Assembly: GCA_037384885.1 (NCBI GenBank)
Contig: JARRNO010000054.1
Coordinates: 1 to 14,097 of the forward strand
Length of the DNA: 14,097 nucleotides
Direction: 5' to 3'
Source: JARRNO01 sp037384885
GTDB taxonomy: Bacteria > Acidobacteriota > UBA4820 > DSQY01
A program made the translations under genes and the position numbers. Shown here piece after piece: positions 1 to 6,019 of the stretch (position 1 is the first letter of the stretch; the number at the start of each line of letters is the position of its first letter). The notes beneath the pieces were generated by a model that was given only the letters and a program-made list of their open reading frames with translations, had not been told where the DNA came from and did no database searches.

Positions 1-421
1 CTTCGGCGGCCTGCTCTCGCTGTTGTTCCCGCTGCTTCCCGAGGGGCCGGCGCTCTTTCCGGTGGATGTGTACACCGACCAGATGGAGCGGCAACTTGCG
101 GCGGAAATCGTCCGGGAACACGTCTTCACGCACACCCGGCAGGAAGTGCCGCACTGCGCCGGCGTCCTGGTCGAGTCCTTCCAGGACGCGCCGGAAGAGG
201 GCGGCAAGGTGGTCATCCACTGCAGCATTCTCGTCGAACGCGACAGCCAGAAGCCCATCCTCATCGGGAGAGGTGGGCGAAATTTAAAGACGATCGGGAT
301 GGGAGCCCGGAAAGAACTCCAGGATCTTCTGGGATGCGGGGTGGAACTGCGACTGTTTGTCAAGGTTCGGCCCAACTGGCGCGAGAACATTCACGTGCTG
401 AGAGAAATGGGCCTGGCCTGA
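1..421 (+). CDS. era: GTPase Era, C-terminal part (5' end outside window)
   Basis: Era is a ribosome-assembly GTPase whose C-terminal KH domain binds the 3' end of 16S rRNA near the anti-Shine-Dalgarno sequence. Only about the last 139 codons are present; the reading frame is open from base 2, so the GTPase domain lies to the left of the window. The visible part starts at the end of the GTPase/linker region (LLPEGPALFPVD, then TDQ and REHVF-type residues before the KH domain). It contains the KH signature GRGGRNLKTIG followed by ARKELQDLLG and ends with LFVKVRPNWRENIHVLREMGLA, matching the usual Era C-terminus. The stop TGA is at 419-421. The permease gene starts 55 nt downstream on the same strand, with no terminator visible between them, so co-transcription is possible. 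The family assignment is firm; nothing looks broken in the visible part. Confidence 0.93.
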   Translation, partial: FGGLLSLLFPLLPEGPALFPVDVYTDQMERQLAAEIVREHVFTHTRQEVPHCAGVLVESFQDAPEEGGKVVIHCSILVERDSQKPILIGRGGRNLKTIGMGARKELQDLLGCGVELRLFVKVRPNWRENIHVLREMGLA

Positions 422-463
422 CTCACTGACTCGGGCGCCGGGTTCGCGGGCGCCCCAGGATCC

Positions 464-469
464 AGGAGG
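464..469 (+). promoter_or_regulatory. Ribosome binding site of the APC permease
   Basis: A perfect AGGAGG lies 7 nt upstream of the ATG at 477 and fixes the start of the permease. Confidence 0.85.
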
Positions 470-476
470 CCAGACC

Positions 477-2063
477 ATGGCGCAACATTCGGGCGGTACG
501 GGACACTTCAAGAGAGATCTGAGCTGGTTTTCGCTGCTCACCATGAGCCTCGGCACCGTCATCGGTTCCGGCTGGCTCATGCTTCCCGGCGTCGTCGCAT
601 CGAAGGCGGGGCCGGCGGGCGTCGTGGACTGGCTTCTCGGCGGCACGGGCATGCTGGTGGTGGCGCTGGTTTTCTGCGAGCTGGGCGCCGCCTGGCCGGC
701 GGCCGGAGCCGTGGCCAAGTATCCCTACCTTTCCCACGGCAGCTTCGTGGGGCACCTCGCCGGATGGGCCGCCCTCATCTCCTATGTGATCATCCCGCCC
801 GCCGAAGCGGTGGCCGTCACGCGCTACGCCGGCAGCTTCTATCCAACCCTCTTGACGCCCAAGGAAAACCTCAGCCTGTTCGGCCTGACCGTCGCCACGG
901 TGATCCTCATGCTGATCGCCCTGCTGAACTACTACGGCGTCAAATATCTGGGATGGTTCCAGAACGTGGTGACCACCCTCAAGTACATCCCCATCCTCAT
1001 TTTCATCGGCGGTGTCGGCTTTCTGGCCTTCCACGCCAAAAACTTCACGGCCTTCCACGGCTTCATGCCGACGGGATCGTCGGGCCTCATGCTCGGCGCG
1101 GCCGCCACGCTCTTCGCCTACACCGGCTTCCGGCAAGCCCTGGACTTCGGCGCCGAGGCGAAGAACCCCGGCCGCGACCTGCCCCTCGCGCTCATCCTCA
1201 CGCTCGTCATCGGCACGGTCACCTACATCCTCATCGCCATCGTCTTCACGGGCGGCATCAACTGGGGGCACCTGGCCAAGTTCGGCGTTCACACCGGCAG
1301 CTGGACTTCCCTCGCCAACCTGCCCGCCCCACTCTATAACGTCACCGCTGCCGCCGGCCTTGCCTTCGTGGCGGTGGTCATCTTCTGGGACGGCATCATC
1401 TCGCCCAACGGCCCCAACGCCACCAACGTGGGTTCCGTTCCGCGCGTGGGCTACACCATGGCCGAAGGAGGAACCTTTCCCAAGTTCTTCATGAAGCTCC
1501 ACCCGCGATACGGCACGCCGGGCTGGGGCCTCTTTGTCTGCTTCCTGATGGAAGAGTTCTTCCTGCTCGTCACCAACGGCGGCTACGGCGAACTCGTTTC
1601 CGAGGTGGGCGTGGCCTTCATGGTGAGCTACGCCATCGGGCCCGTGTCCATGATCACGCTGCGCGAGGTGGCGCCGGATGTGAAGCGCCCGTTTCACCTG
1701 CGCTGGGCGCCGGTACTGTCTCCGGCGGCCTTCATCATCTCTTCGCTGCTGCTCTACTGGAGCGCCTGGCCCGCCACGGGCCTCACCCTGGGGGTGCTGT
1801 TCGCCGGCGTGGTGATCTACCTTTACTACGTGGCGCGCAAGGGCGTGCCGCTCTCTTCCATGAAATACGGCATCTGGTTCATCGTGTACCTGCTCGCCAT
1901 GGCGATCATCTCCTACACCGGTGACAAGCACTTCGGCGGAAGGGGCCTCATCCCTTTCGGCTGGGACGTGGCCGCCGTGGCGGTGATTTCGCTGGCGCTT
2001 TATTACTGGGGACTGCACCAGGGCCGCGTCTATCACCGTGAGGTACACCCCGAAGTCGTCTGA
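477..2063 (+). CDS. APC-superfamily amino acid permease
   Basis: This 528-aa polytopic inner-membrane protein is a secondary transporter of the amino acid-polyamine-organocation superfamily, probably an amino acid:proton symporter. TM1 carries the substrate-site loop LGTVIGSGWLMLPG (about residues 25-38; the GSG break is at 30-32). The TM6 to intracellular-loop region shows FAYTGFRQALDFGAEAKNPGRDLP-type residues at about 213-236, matching the family pattern ending in AE-x-KNP-x-R-x-x-P. About 12 hydrophobic segments span the chain, the usual number. Length and the GSGWL motif recall aspartate:proton symporters of the YveA type, but the substrate cannot be read from sequence; treat it as unassigned. 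The start is supported by a perfect Shine-Dalgarno sequence. It follows era by 55 nt and is closed by a strong terminator. A 551-codon open frame on the opposite strand is a GC-rich shadow. Confidence 0.9.
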   Translation: MAQHSGGTGHFKRDLSWFSLLTMSLGTVIGSGWLMLPGVVASKAGPAGVVDWLLGGTGMLVVALVFCELGAAWPAAGAVAKYPYLSHGSFVGHLAGWAALISYVIIPPAEAVAVTRYAGSFYPTLLTPKENLSLFGLTVATVILMLIALLNYYGVKYLGWFQNVVTTLKYIPILIFIGGVGFLAFHAKNFTAFHGFMPTGSSGLMLGAAATLFAYTGFRQALDFGAEAKNPGRDLPLALILTLVIGTVTYILIAIVFTGGINWGHLAKFGVHTGSWTSLANLPAPLYNVTAAAGLAFVAVVIFWDGIISPNGPNATNVGSVPRVGYTMAEGGTFPKFFMKLHPRYGTPGWGLFVCFLMEEFFLLVTNGGYGELVSEVGVAFMVSYAIGPVSMITLREVAPDVKRPFHLRWAPVLSPAAFIISSLLLYWSAWPATGLTLGVLFAGVVIYLYYVARKGVPLSSMKYGIWFIVYLLAMAIISYTGDKHFGGRGLIPFGWDVAAVAVISLALYYWGLHQGRVYHREVHPEVV

Positions 2064-2088
2064 CGAAAGCTGACCCATGAATCAAAAT

Positions 2089-2119
2089 CGCCCGGGCGGT
2101 ACGTCGTCCGGGCGTTTTT
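2089..2119 (+). terminator. Intrinsic terminator after the APC permease
   Basis: The stem CGCCCGG (2089-2095) pairs with CCGGGCG (2108-2114), has a 12-nt loop and is followed at once by TTTTT (2115-2119). It starts 25 nt after the permease stop codon and closes the era-permease unit. Confidence 0.88.
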
Positions 2120-2151
2120 GTGCCTTCCCCCAAACCTCCGTACCCCTTTTT

Positions 2152-2219
2152 CACGAAATCGTGTAACGAATCTTTCCGCCGCAAGACATAAGAAGGTGGT
2201 ATGGAATGTTAATGTCTTG
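2152..2219 (+). promoter_or_regulatory. Two inverted repeats in the leader of the thioredoxin-like gene
   Basis: Two perfect inverted repeats lie between the permease terminator and the thioredoxin-like gene. One is compact: CACGA-AA-TCGTG at 2152-2163. The other has 8-bp arms, CAAGACAT (2182-2189) and ATGTCTTG (2212-2219), separated by 22 nt and ending 26 nt before the preferred start codon. They could be regulator binding sites or an mRNA hairpin. No convincing -35/-10 pair was recognised around them, so the role is open. Confidence 0.35.
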
Positions 2220-2245
2220 GAGTGAATCCATATGAGGGATACGGC

Positions 2246-3304
2246 ATGAAAGGAAAAAGACCGGTCATCGTCCTGGCGCTGATTGCGACAGTGGTCGCGG
2301 GCGCCTTCATATATGCGGACAACAGCGAGAAGATGGCGCCAAAGGCGCCCGATTTCGGCAAGGGGCAGTGGCTCAACAGCAAGCCGCTGACCATGAAGGA
2401 GCTGCGCGGCAAGGTCGTGCTCGTGGATTTCTGGGAGTACACCTGCATCAACTGCCTGCGAACGCTGCCCTACCTCAAGACCTGGAACAAGCGCTACAAG
2501 AAGTACGGGCTGGTCATCGTGGGCGTGCACACGCCCGAGTTCAAGTCCTCCTCCATTCCCGCGAACGTCAAGGCGGCGGTCAAGCGCCTCGGCGTCACCT
2601 GGCCCGTGCTGCTGGACAACAACTACCAGACCTGGAACGCCTACCAGAACCGGTGGTGGCCGAGGGAAATCCTGATCGACCGCAAGGGGCGCATCCGCTA
2701 CAACCATATCGGAGAGGGCCACTATGACCGCACGGAGCGCATGATCCAGAAGCTCCTGGCCGAGGGCGGAAAAGCACCCGACATCAAGGTCATGGCGCCC
2801 GTCCGCAAAACCGACGTCCCCGGCGCCGCCTGCTACCTCACCACGCCGGAAACCTACATCGGCTCCAACCGCGGGACGCTCTCCAACCCCCGCTACCTCG
2901 GGGAAGGAACCCATTTCTACGCCGCACTCGGCGCTGACCAGATCAAGGACGGCAAACCGGCCCTTCAAGGGCGCTGGAGCACTTTCGGCGAGTACTGCCA
3001 GTCGAAGAGCGCTTTTTCCAAGTTGCTGCTCCGCTACCACGCGGCGGGCTGTTACGTGGTCGCCGACGCCGGACCCACGCACACGAGCGCCACCATGCAG
3101 GTTCTGCTCGACGGCAAGCCCGTTCCGCCCAAGCTGCGGGGCGAAGACATCCAGGTGGAAAAAGGCAAGACGGTGGTGAAGCTCGGCCGCACCCGCCTCT
3201 ACCGCCTCGTGGGCGGCAACGTTTTCGGGCGGCACGTCGTCGAGCTCGATGCGCCCGAGGGCGCCCGGTTCTATTCCTTCACCTTCGGAACGTGTGTGCA
3301 TTAG
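2246..3304 (+). CDS. Membrane-anchored thioredoxin-like protein, DipZ C-terminal type
   Basis: This 352-aa protein is predicted to be a periplasmic, membrane-anchored thiol-disulfide oxidoreductase. Residues 1-24 are a signal or anchor segment (MKGKRPVIVLALIATVVAGA). Residues about 34-172 form a TlpA/redoxin-type thioredoxin fold with the active site DFWEYTCINC (redox Cys 67 and 70) and a probable cis-proline in NRWWPREILID (Pro139). Residues about 190-352 match the extra domain that follows the thioredoxin fold in DipZ proteins (TPETYIGSNR is typical) and include four more cysteines (196, 251, 269, 350). DipZ normally also has an N-terminal CcdA/DsbD-like transmembrane electron donor; that part is absent here and no such gene is in the window. 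The ATG at 2246 is preferred because GAGGG sits 7 nt upstream; an in-frame GTG at 2222 lacks a ribosome binding site. It is flanked by a terminator on the left, so it is probably transcribed alone. Confidence 0.85.
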   Translation: MKGKRPVIVLALIATVVAGAFIYADNSEKMAPKAPDFGKGQWLNSKPLTMKELRGKVVLVDFWEYTCINCLRTLPYLKTWNKRYKKYGLVIVGVHTPEFKSSSIPANVKAAVKRLGVTWPVLLDNNYQTWNAYQNRWWPREILIDRKGRIRYNHIGEGHYDRTERMIQKLLAEGGKAPDIKVMAPVRKTDVPGAACYLTTPETYIGSNRGTLSNPRYLGEGTHFYAALGADQIKDGKPALQGRWSTFGEYCQSKSAFSKLLLRYHAAGCYVVADAGPTHTSATMQVLLDGKPVPPKLRGEDIQVEKGKTVVKLGRTRLYRLVGGNVFGRHVVELDAPEGARFYSFTFGTCVH

Positions 3305-3332
3305 GCCGCAAGCGGCAGGCCGCTGCGCGGCC
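3305..3332 (+). repeat. Tandem hairpins just after the thioredoxin-like gene
   Basis: Starting at the base after the stop codon are two hairpins: GCCGC-AA-GCGGC (3305-3316) and GGCCGC-TGC-GCGGCC (3318-3332). There is no T-run, so they are not a classical intrinsic terminator, but they could stabilise the mRNA 3' end. The second hairpin sequence recurs at 3438-3452. Confidence 0.6.
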
Positions 3333-3367
3333 CGTGAATCGTGAACCGTAAAACGTGAGCCGTAGAC
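3333..3367 (+). repeat. Degenerate 7-bp tandem repeat, five units
   Basis: Five consecutive heptamers read CGTGAAT, CGTGAAC, CGTAAAA, CGTGAGC and CGTAGAC. Every unit starts with CGT and keeps A at the fifth or neighbouring positions. The array begins directly after the hairpin at 3318-3332. It resembles in form the short tandemly repeated heptamers known from some bacteria; its function is unknown. Confidence 0.7.
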
Positions 3368-3437
3368 GTAGGAATCTCGCTGCAGGCAAGAATTTGAATA
3401 GTAAGCCGTCGGCGGACCGCTGACGGACGTCGGCAAT

Positions 3438-3452
3438 GGCCGCTGCGCGGCC
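3438..3452. repeat. Second copy of the 15-nt hairpin repeat
   Basis: GGCCGCTGCGCGGCC is identical to 3318-3332, 120 nt to the left. Each copy is itself a 6-bp stem with a TGC loop, a REP-like form. Confidence 0.6.
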
Positions 3453-3735
3453 AGGGAGCCGCCTGCTACGCAGCCAGGGAAAGGGTAAGGGGGAGAGGCC
3501 TTAGGAAATGCGCCGGCGGCTCATTGCGGGATTCGTCCTATTCAAACAAGGGGCGGTCCCTCCGGGACCTGTTGCCCTCGGCTGCCGGGGATTGCAGAAT
3601 GAAACAATGAGACGACGAGAGGAGAAAGGCGCTGAACTGCGGAGGCGCGGAGATCAGAACCTGTTTGGCGCTTTTGGCACGGCTTATTCCTCAACGGCAA
3701 GCCTGCGGCGAGCGTGACGTGAAGCGTACCGCGAT

Positions 3736-3756
3736 CCTCTTCCCTCTTCCCTCTCC
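3736..3756 (+). repeat. 7-bp tandem repeat, three units
   Basis: Units CCTCTTC, CCTCTTC and CCTCTCC follow each other without spacing. This is a second heptamer array with a different sequence from the one at 3333-3367, in the same intergenic region. Confidence 0.6.
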
Positions 3757-3856
3757 CGTCTACCGGCCTTCCGATCACCCGCACCTGAGCCCACCACAAA
3801 GAGCTGGCCCTCGCCTGAATAAGCGGATGGGTCCAGGTTGTGGCTCGGAAGGCAAT

Positions 3857-4055
3857 GGTGGAGGGGACCTGTAAGCCGGATTTTGTCCCCGGACAAGCCG
3901 GGGGGCAGCCATTCATCTGCCCTGGGGCGCCGGGCGGTATGTTTTCTGTGGCACTTTCCGTAGGATCGCTCCTCCCTGCCGTTAGCAGGCGCGCCGCCCT
4001 GTGGAGTCCGGACTTTCCTCCGCCCGAAGGCAGCGGCTGCCCGGTCCCCTCCACC
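3857..4055 (-). ncRNA. rnpB: RNase P RNA, class A type, with a large internal deletion
   Basis: RNase P RNA is the catalytic subunit that removes the 5' leader of pre-tRNA. Read on the minus strand, the 199-nt RNA shows: P1, a perfect 13-bp helix (4043-4055 with 3857-3869); P2, GGGCAGCC with GGCTGCCC (4035-4042 with 3903-3910); a short UUCG-capped P3 (4020-4033); the universal GAGGAAAGTCCGGACTCC; P4, AAG-U-CCGGA with UCCGG-CUU (4007-4015 with 3873-3880); a P8-like CCTGC-TAAC-GGCAGG; the conserved CACAGAAAACATACCGCC (specificity-domain loop); CAGATGAATG; a P19 hairpin (about 3888-3902); and ACAAAATCCGGCTTACAG. Class A RNAs are about 350-400 nt. Here only 13 nt (3920-3932) separate ACCGCC from CAGATGAATG, where E. 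coli has about 180 nt. The 3' strands of P5, P7, P10 and P11, the P13/P14 region, P15-P17 with the CCA-binding GGU, P6 and P18 are all missing. Identity as RNase P RNA-derived is near certain; whether it is functional is not. Confidence 0.9.
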
Positions 4056-4062
4056 ACATTCC

Positions 4063-4091
4063 ATTGTGAAGCTCGCCGCACCAAAAGGCAA
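4063..4091 (-). promoter_or_regulatory. Likely promoter of rnpB
   Basis: On the minus strand TTGCCT (4091-4086) and CACAAT (4068-4063) are separated by exactly 17 nt. The distance puts the expected transcription start at about 4056, agreeing with the P1 5' end at 4055. The hexamers match the sigma-70 consensus only partly (4 of 6 each), but spacing and position support the call. Confidence 0.5.
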
Positions 4092-4154
4092 GCCAGAAAA
4101 CGCTTCTCTGATCTGAAATCCAGAGTCATTTGCCTTCTGTCATTAAGATCCGGC

Positions 4155-4180
4155 AAAGAAGAAAGGCCCAGGTCCCTTTC
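4155..4180 (-). terminator. Probable intrinsic terminator after the DUF2157/GDYXXLXY operon
   Basis: On the minus strand GAAAGG (4180-4175) pairs with CCTTTC (4166-4161) around an 8-nt loop and is followed by TTCTTT. It lies about 50 nt after the stop codon of the GDYXXLXY gene and before the rnpB promoter, so it would separate the two transcription units. The stem is short, hence moderate confidence. Confidence 0.5.
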
Positions 4181-4228
4181 CGTGCCCTCAGCACCCACCG
4201 CCGGTCGCCGTGCGCCGCTTTTTCCGCC

Positions 4229-4759
4229 TTACCGCACGGCCAGCGGGCGGATGGGGCCGTCGCCCTTCTTGACGCCGAGGCGGATGGGTCGCGGCAGGCC
4301 CTTTTCGGGCACGCTCACTTCGACCCAGAGCTGTTCATCCTTTCCGAGGCGCGATGGATCGGGCGCATCTTCCGGAATGAAGAAATTCACCCGCCGGGTC
4401 AGAACGTATAATTTCGCACCATCCCTCACCCGCGCCACCCGGACATGGAGGGCCGCCCGGTGATAGCGGGCGGGGCCGGGCGCCTTTTCGGCCAAGAGGC
4501 TCTTGCCGTCCACCTTCAGCTCCACTGGCTGCCAGCCGATCTGCAGGTTGCCCTTCCTGTCTGTTTTGAAGCCCCTTGGCTCCACCACGAGATTCAGGCT
4601 GACGTAGCGTCCCCGGATGGGCATGCGGGGGTCGTAGTGGGCGGTACGCACCCACACGCGCGGAAGCGTCGCCCGGTCGTAGAGCAGCTTGCCGCCCAGC
4701 GAGGCCACGAGAATCATCTGAATCACGGCGATCAGCACGCCTTTCATCCAGGGCTTCAT
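4229..4759 (-). CDS. GDYXXLXY-domain membrane protein
   Basis: This 176-aa protein has one N-terminal membrane segment (about residues 6-26), then an extracytoplasmic domain. The family is named after a motif that here reads GRYVSLNL (residues 50-57), so Gly, Tyr and Leu are kept while Asp is Arg and the last Tyr is Leu. The family has no established biochemical role. It is known to occur next to DUF2157 proteins, as here: its ATG overlaps the upstream gene's TGA in ATGA (4756-4759), so the two are translationally coupled and probably form one membrane complex. The stop codon lies within a 7-bp inverted repeat (4208-4214 with 4233-4239). Confidence 0.85.
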   Translation of the reverse strand: MKPWMKGVLIAVIQMILVASLGGKLLYDRATLPRVWVRTAHYDPRMPIRGRYVSLNLVVEPRGFKTDRKGNLQIGWQPVELKVDGKSLLAEKAPGPARYHRAALHVRVARVRDGAKLYVLTRRVNFFIPEDAPDPSRLGKDEQLWVEVSVPEKGLPRPIRLGVKKGDGPIRPLAVR

Positions 4760-5913
4760 GATTCACCTCGCTTGACCTTGGCCACCAGCCGGCGGCGCGT
4801 CCTTTCCAAAAACCATCCGCCGAGAAGAAAGAGGGCGCCCAAGCCGGCGAGGCTTACGGCCCGCCCCATGCTGTCCATGACTTCCGAGAAATAGAAAAAC
4901 AGGATGGTCAGCGCGAAGCCCGCGATGCCGAGGTTGATGCGCGCCTTGCGCGACTCCTTCAGGCCCCACCAGATCATACCCGCAGCAGCAAGGCCGCATA
5001 GGATATAGGGTCCCAGGGAATATGCGGCGTGGCGCCACACGCTCCAACGGCTTACCTGCCGCATTGTCACGGCGCAGAGGGCCACCACCCACGCCGCCGC
5101 TACGAGGTTCATCCACGCCGCCTTTCCGCGCAGCGCCCACGCCAATGCAAGGGGTAGGATCAAGGCCGTCAGAAATCCCAGCACATACACGCCTGGGCTC
5201 AGCCAGCTCGCGTTAGTGCCGAACCACCGTTCATCCGCAAAAACCACCCAGAGCGTGCAGGGAATCAGGGCGAGGCCCCCGATCCAGGCCAGGGCCTTTC
5301 TGGTGAGGCTCTCATGGCCCGGCACGACCGCCGTCAGGTAGGTGATCGCCAGCAGCAGAAACCCGCCCGCCGCTATCGAATCGCTTCCGGCCCAGCCGCC
5401 CGCCGCCTTGAACCACTCGCCACTCAGCCACACCGGCGTCAGTACCGCCGCCAGCACCGCCTGGGGCCACTCCCGTCGAAGCAGCCACGCCGCCCACGCC
5501 CCGAGCGCCCAGAGCAAGAGGCCCGCCGGCCAGTGTTCCTCCAGGTTGAAGATCTGCATGGCCAAGAAGATGCCCGCGCCCAGCGTGATCGTTCCCACGG
5601 CGTGCAGCGCGCTTGCCAGGGCGGAAAAACGCTCCGCCGCGAAGGCGCCCGCCGCGTGAAAGACGCCCACCATCAGCAGAACCAAGGTGAAGCGTCCACC
5701 CGGCGACAGCTTGTCCCAGTGGGACGCCACGAAAAGCAGCACGCCCGCACCCACCATCAGGGCGCCGAAGCTCACGGCCAGCCACACGGGCCAGTGAAGA
5801 CCCCGGGACTGGTCCCGCTCCGCCTCGTATTGGCGGATCCGGCCCGCCGCCCCGGCCTCGATCAGTCCCGAACTCGTCCAACGTTCCAAATAACGTTCCC
5901 ATCCCGCGCGCAA
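4756..5913 (-). CDS. DUF2157 multi-pass membrane protein
   Basis: This 385-aa protein begins with a short cytosolic helix region typical of DUF2157 (WERYLERWTSSGLIEAGAAGRI, residues about 5-26), then WPVWLAVSFGALMVGAGVLLFVASHWDKLSPGGR-type sequence, where the first helix ends in the conserved FVASHWDKL (residues about 62-70). About ten further hydrophobic segments follow. The function of the family is unknown. A TTG start at 5913 is chosen because AGGGGAGG (5926-5919) sits 5 nt upstream and no ATG or GTG lies in frame nearby. It overlaps the GDYXXLXY gene by 4 nt. The first gene of this two-gene operon starts after a 106-nt gap from the lipoprotein gene; TAGAAT at about 5974-5979 on the minus strand is a possible -10 element but has no clear -35 partner. 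Confidence 0.85.
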   Translation of the reverse strand: MRAGWERYLERWTSSGLIEAGAAGRIRQYEAERDQSRGLHWPVWLAVSFGALMVGAGVLLFVASHWDKLSPGGRFTLVLLMVGVFHAAGAFAAERFSALASALHAVGTITLGAGIFLAMQIFNLEEHWPAGLLLWALGAWAAWLLRREWPQAVLAAVLTPVWLSGEWFKAAGGWAGSDSIAAGGFLLLAITYLTAVVPGHESLTRKALAWIGGLALIPCTLWVVFADERWFGTNASWLSPGVYVLGFLTALILPLALAWALRGKAAWMNLVAAAWVVALCAVTMRQVSRWSVWRHAAYSLGPYILCGLAAAGMIWWGLKESRKARINLGIAGFALTILFFYFSEVMDSMGRAVSLAGLGALFLLGGWFLERTRRRLVAKVKRGES

Positions 5914-5918
5914 TCGAA

Positions 5919-5926
5919 CCTCCCCT
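5919..5926 (-). promoter_or_regulatory. Ribosome binding site deciding a TTG start
   Basis: AGGGGAGG on the minus strand lies 5 nt upstream of the TTG at 5913. It is the main support for a non-ATG start of the DUF2157 gene. Confidence 0.7.
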
Positions 5927-6019
5927 CGTTTCTCAAAACGCCATTCAGCTCATCAATTCCGAAATGGATTCTATTCTAGCACTCACGGCATTGAGCGATG
6001 CCGCAACCTGCGACCGGTT

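Larger units (their letters stand above)
3368..3856. other. Intergenic stretch without a convincing gene
   Basis: Short open frames exist here, but none has a ribosome binding site, a recognisable domain or a protein-like composition. The stretch holds the second copy of the 15-nt hairpin (3438-3452) and a CCTCTTC-type heptamer array (3736-3756). It ends at the 3' end of the RNase P RNA. It looks like repeat-bearing spacer. The 3' flank of rnpB shows no clear stem followed by T residues on the minus strand. Confidence 0.6.

Noticed and set aside
423..2078. A 551-codon open frame on the minus strand
   Set aside because: It lies wholly across the permease gene, is full of His, Arg, Gly and Glu without domain or hydrophobic pattern, and is the typical antisense shadow of a GC-rich gene.
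2033..3436. A 467-codon open frame on the minus strand
   Set aside because: It is antisense to the thioredoxin-like gene, has no ribosome binding site or domain, and its start lies in the repeat-bearing spacer.
3508..3717. A 69-codon plus-strand frame in the spacer
   Set aside because: No ribosome binding site, no domain and an Arg-rich composition as expected from GC-rich noncoding DNA.
4208..4239. GTGCGGTAAG followed by GCGCAC on the minus strand, like the conserved P13 region missing from rnpB
   Set aside because: It raised the idea of a permuted RNase P RNA, but the match is the last codons and stop of the GDYXXLXY gene, lies upstream of the rnpB promoter and a terminator, and is not accompanied by the other missing conserved blocks.
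3840..4463. A plus-strand frame of 207 codons across the RNase P RNA
   Set aside because: It runs antisense through rnpB and the end of the GDYXXLXY gene and has low-complexity Pro/Arg/Ser composition.
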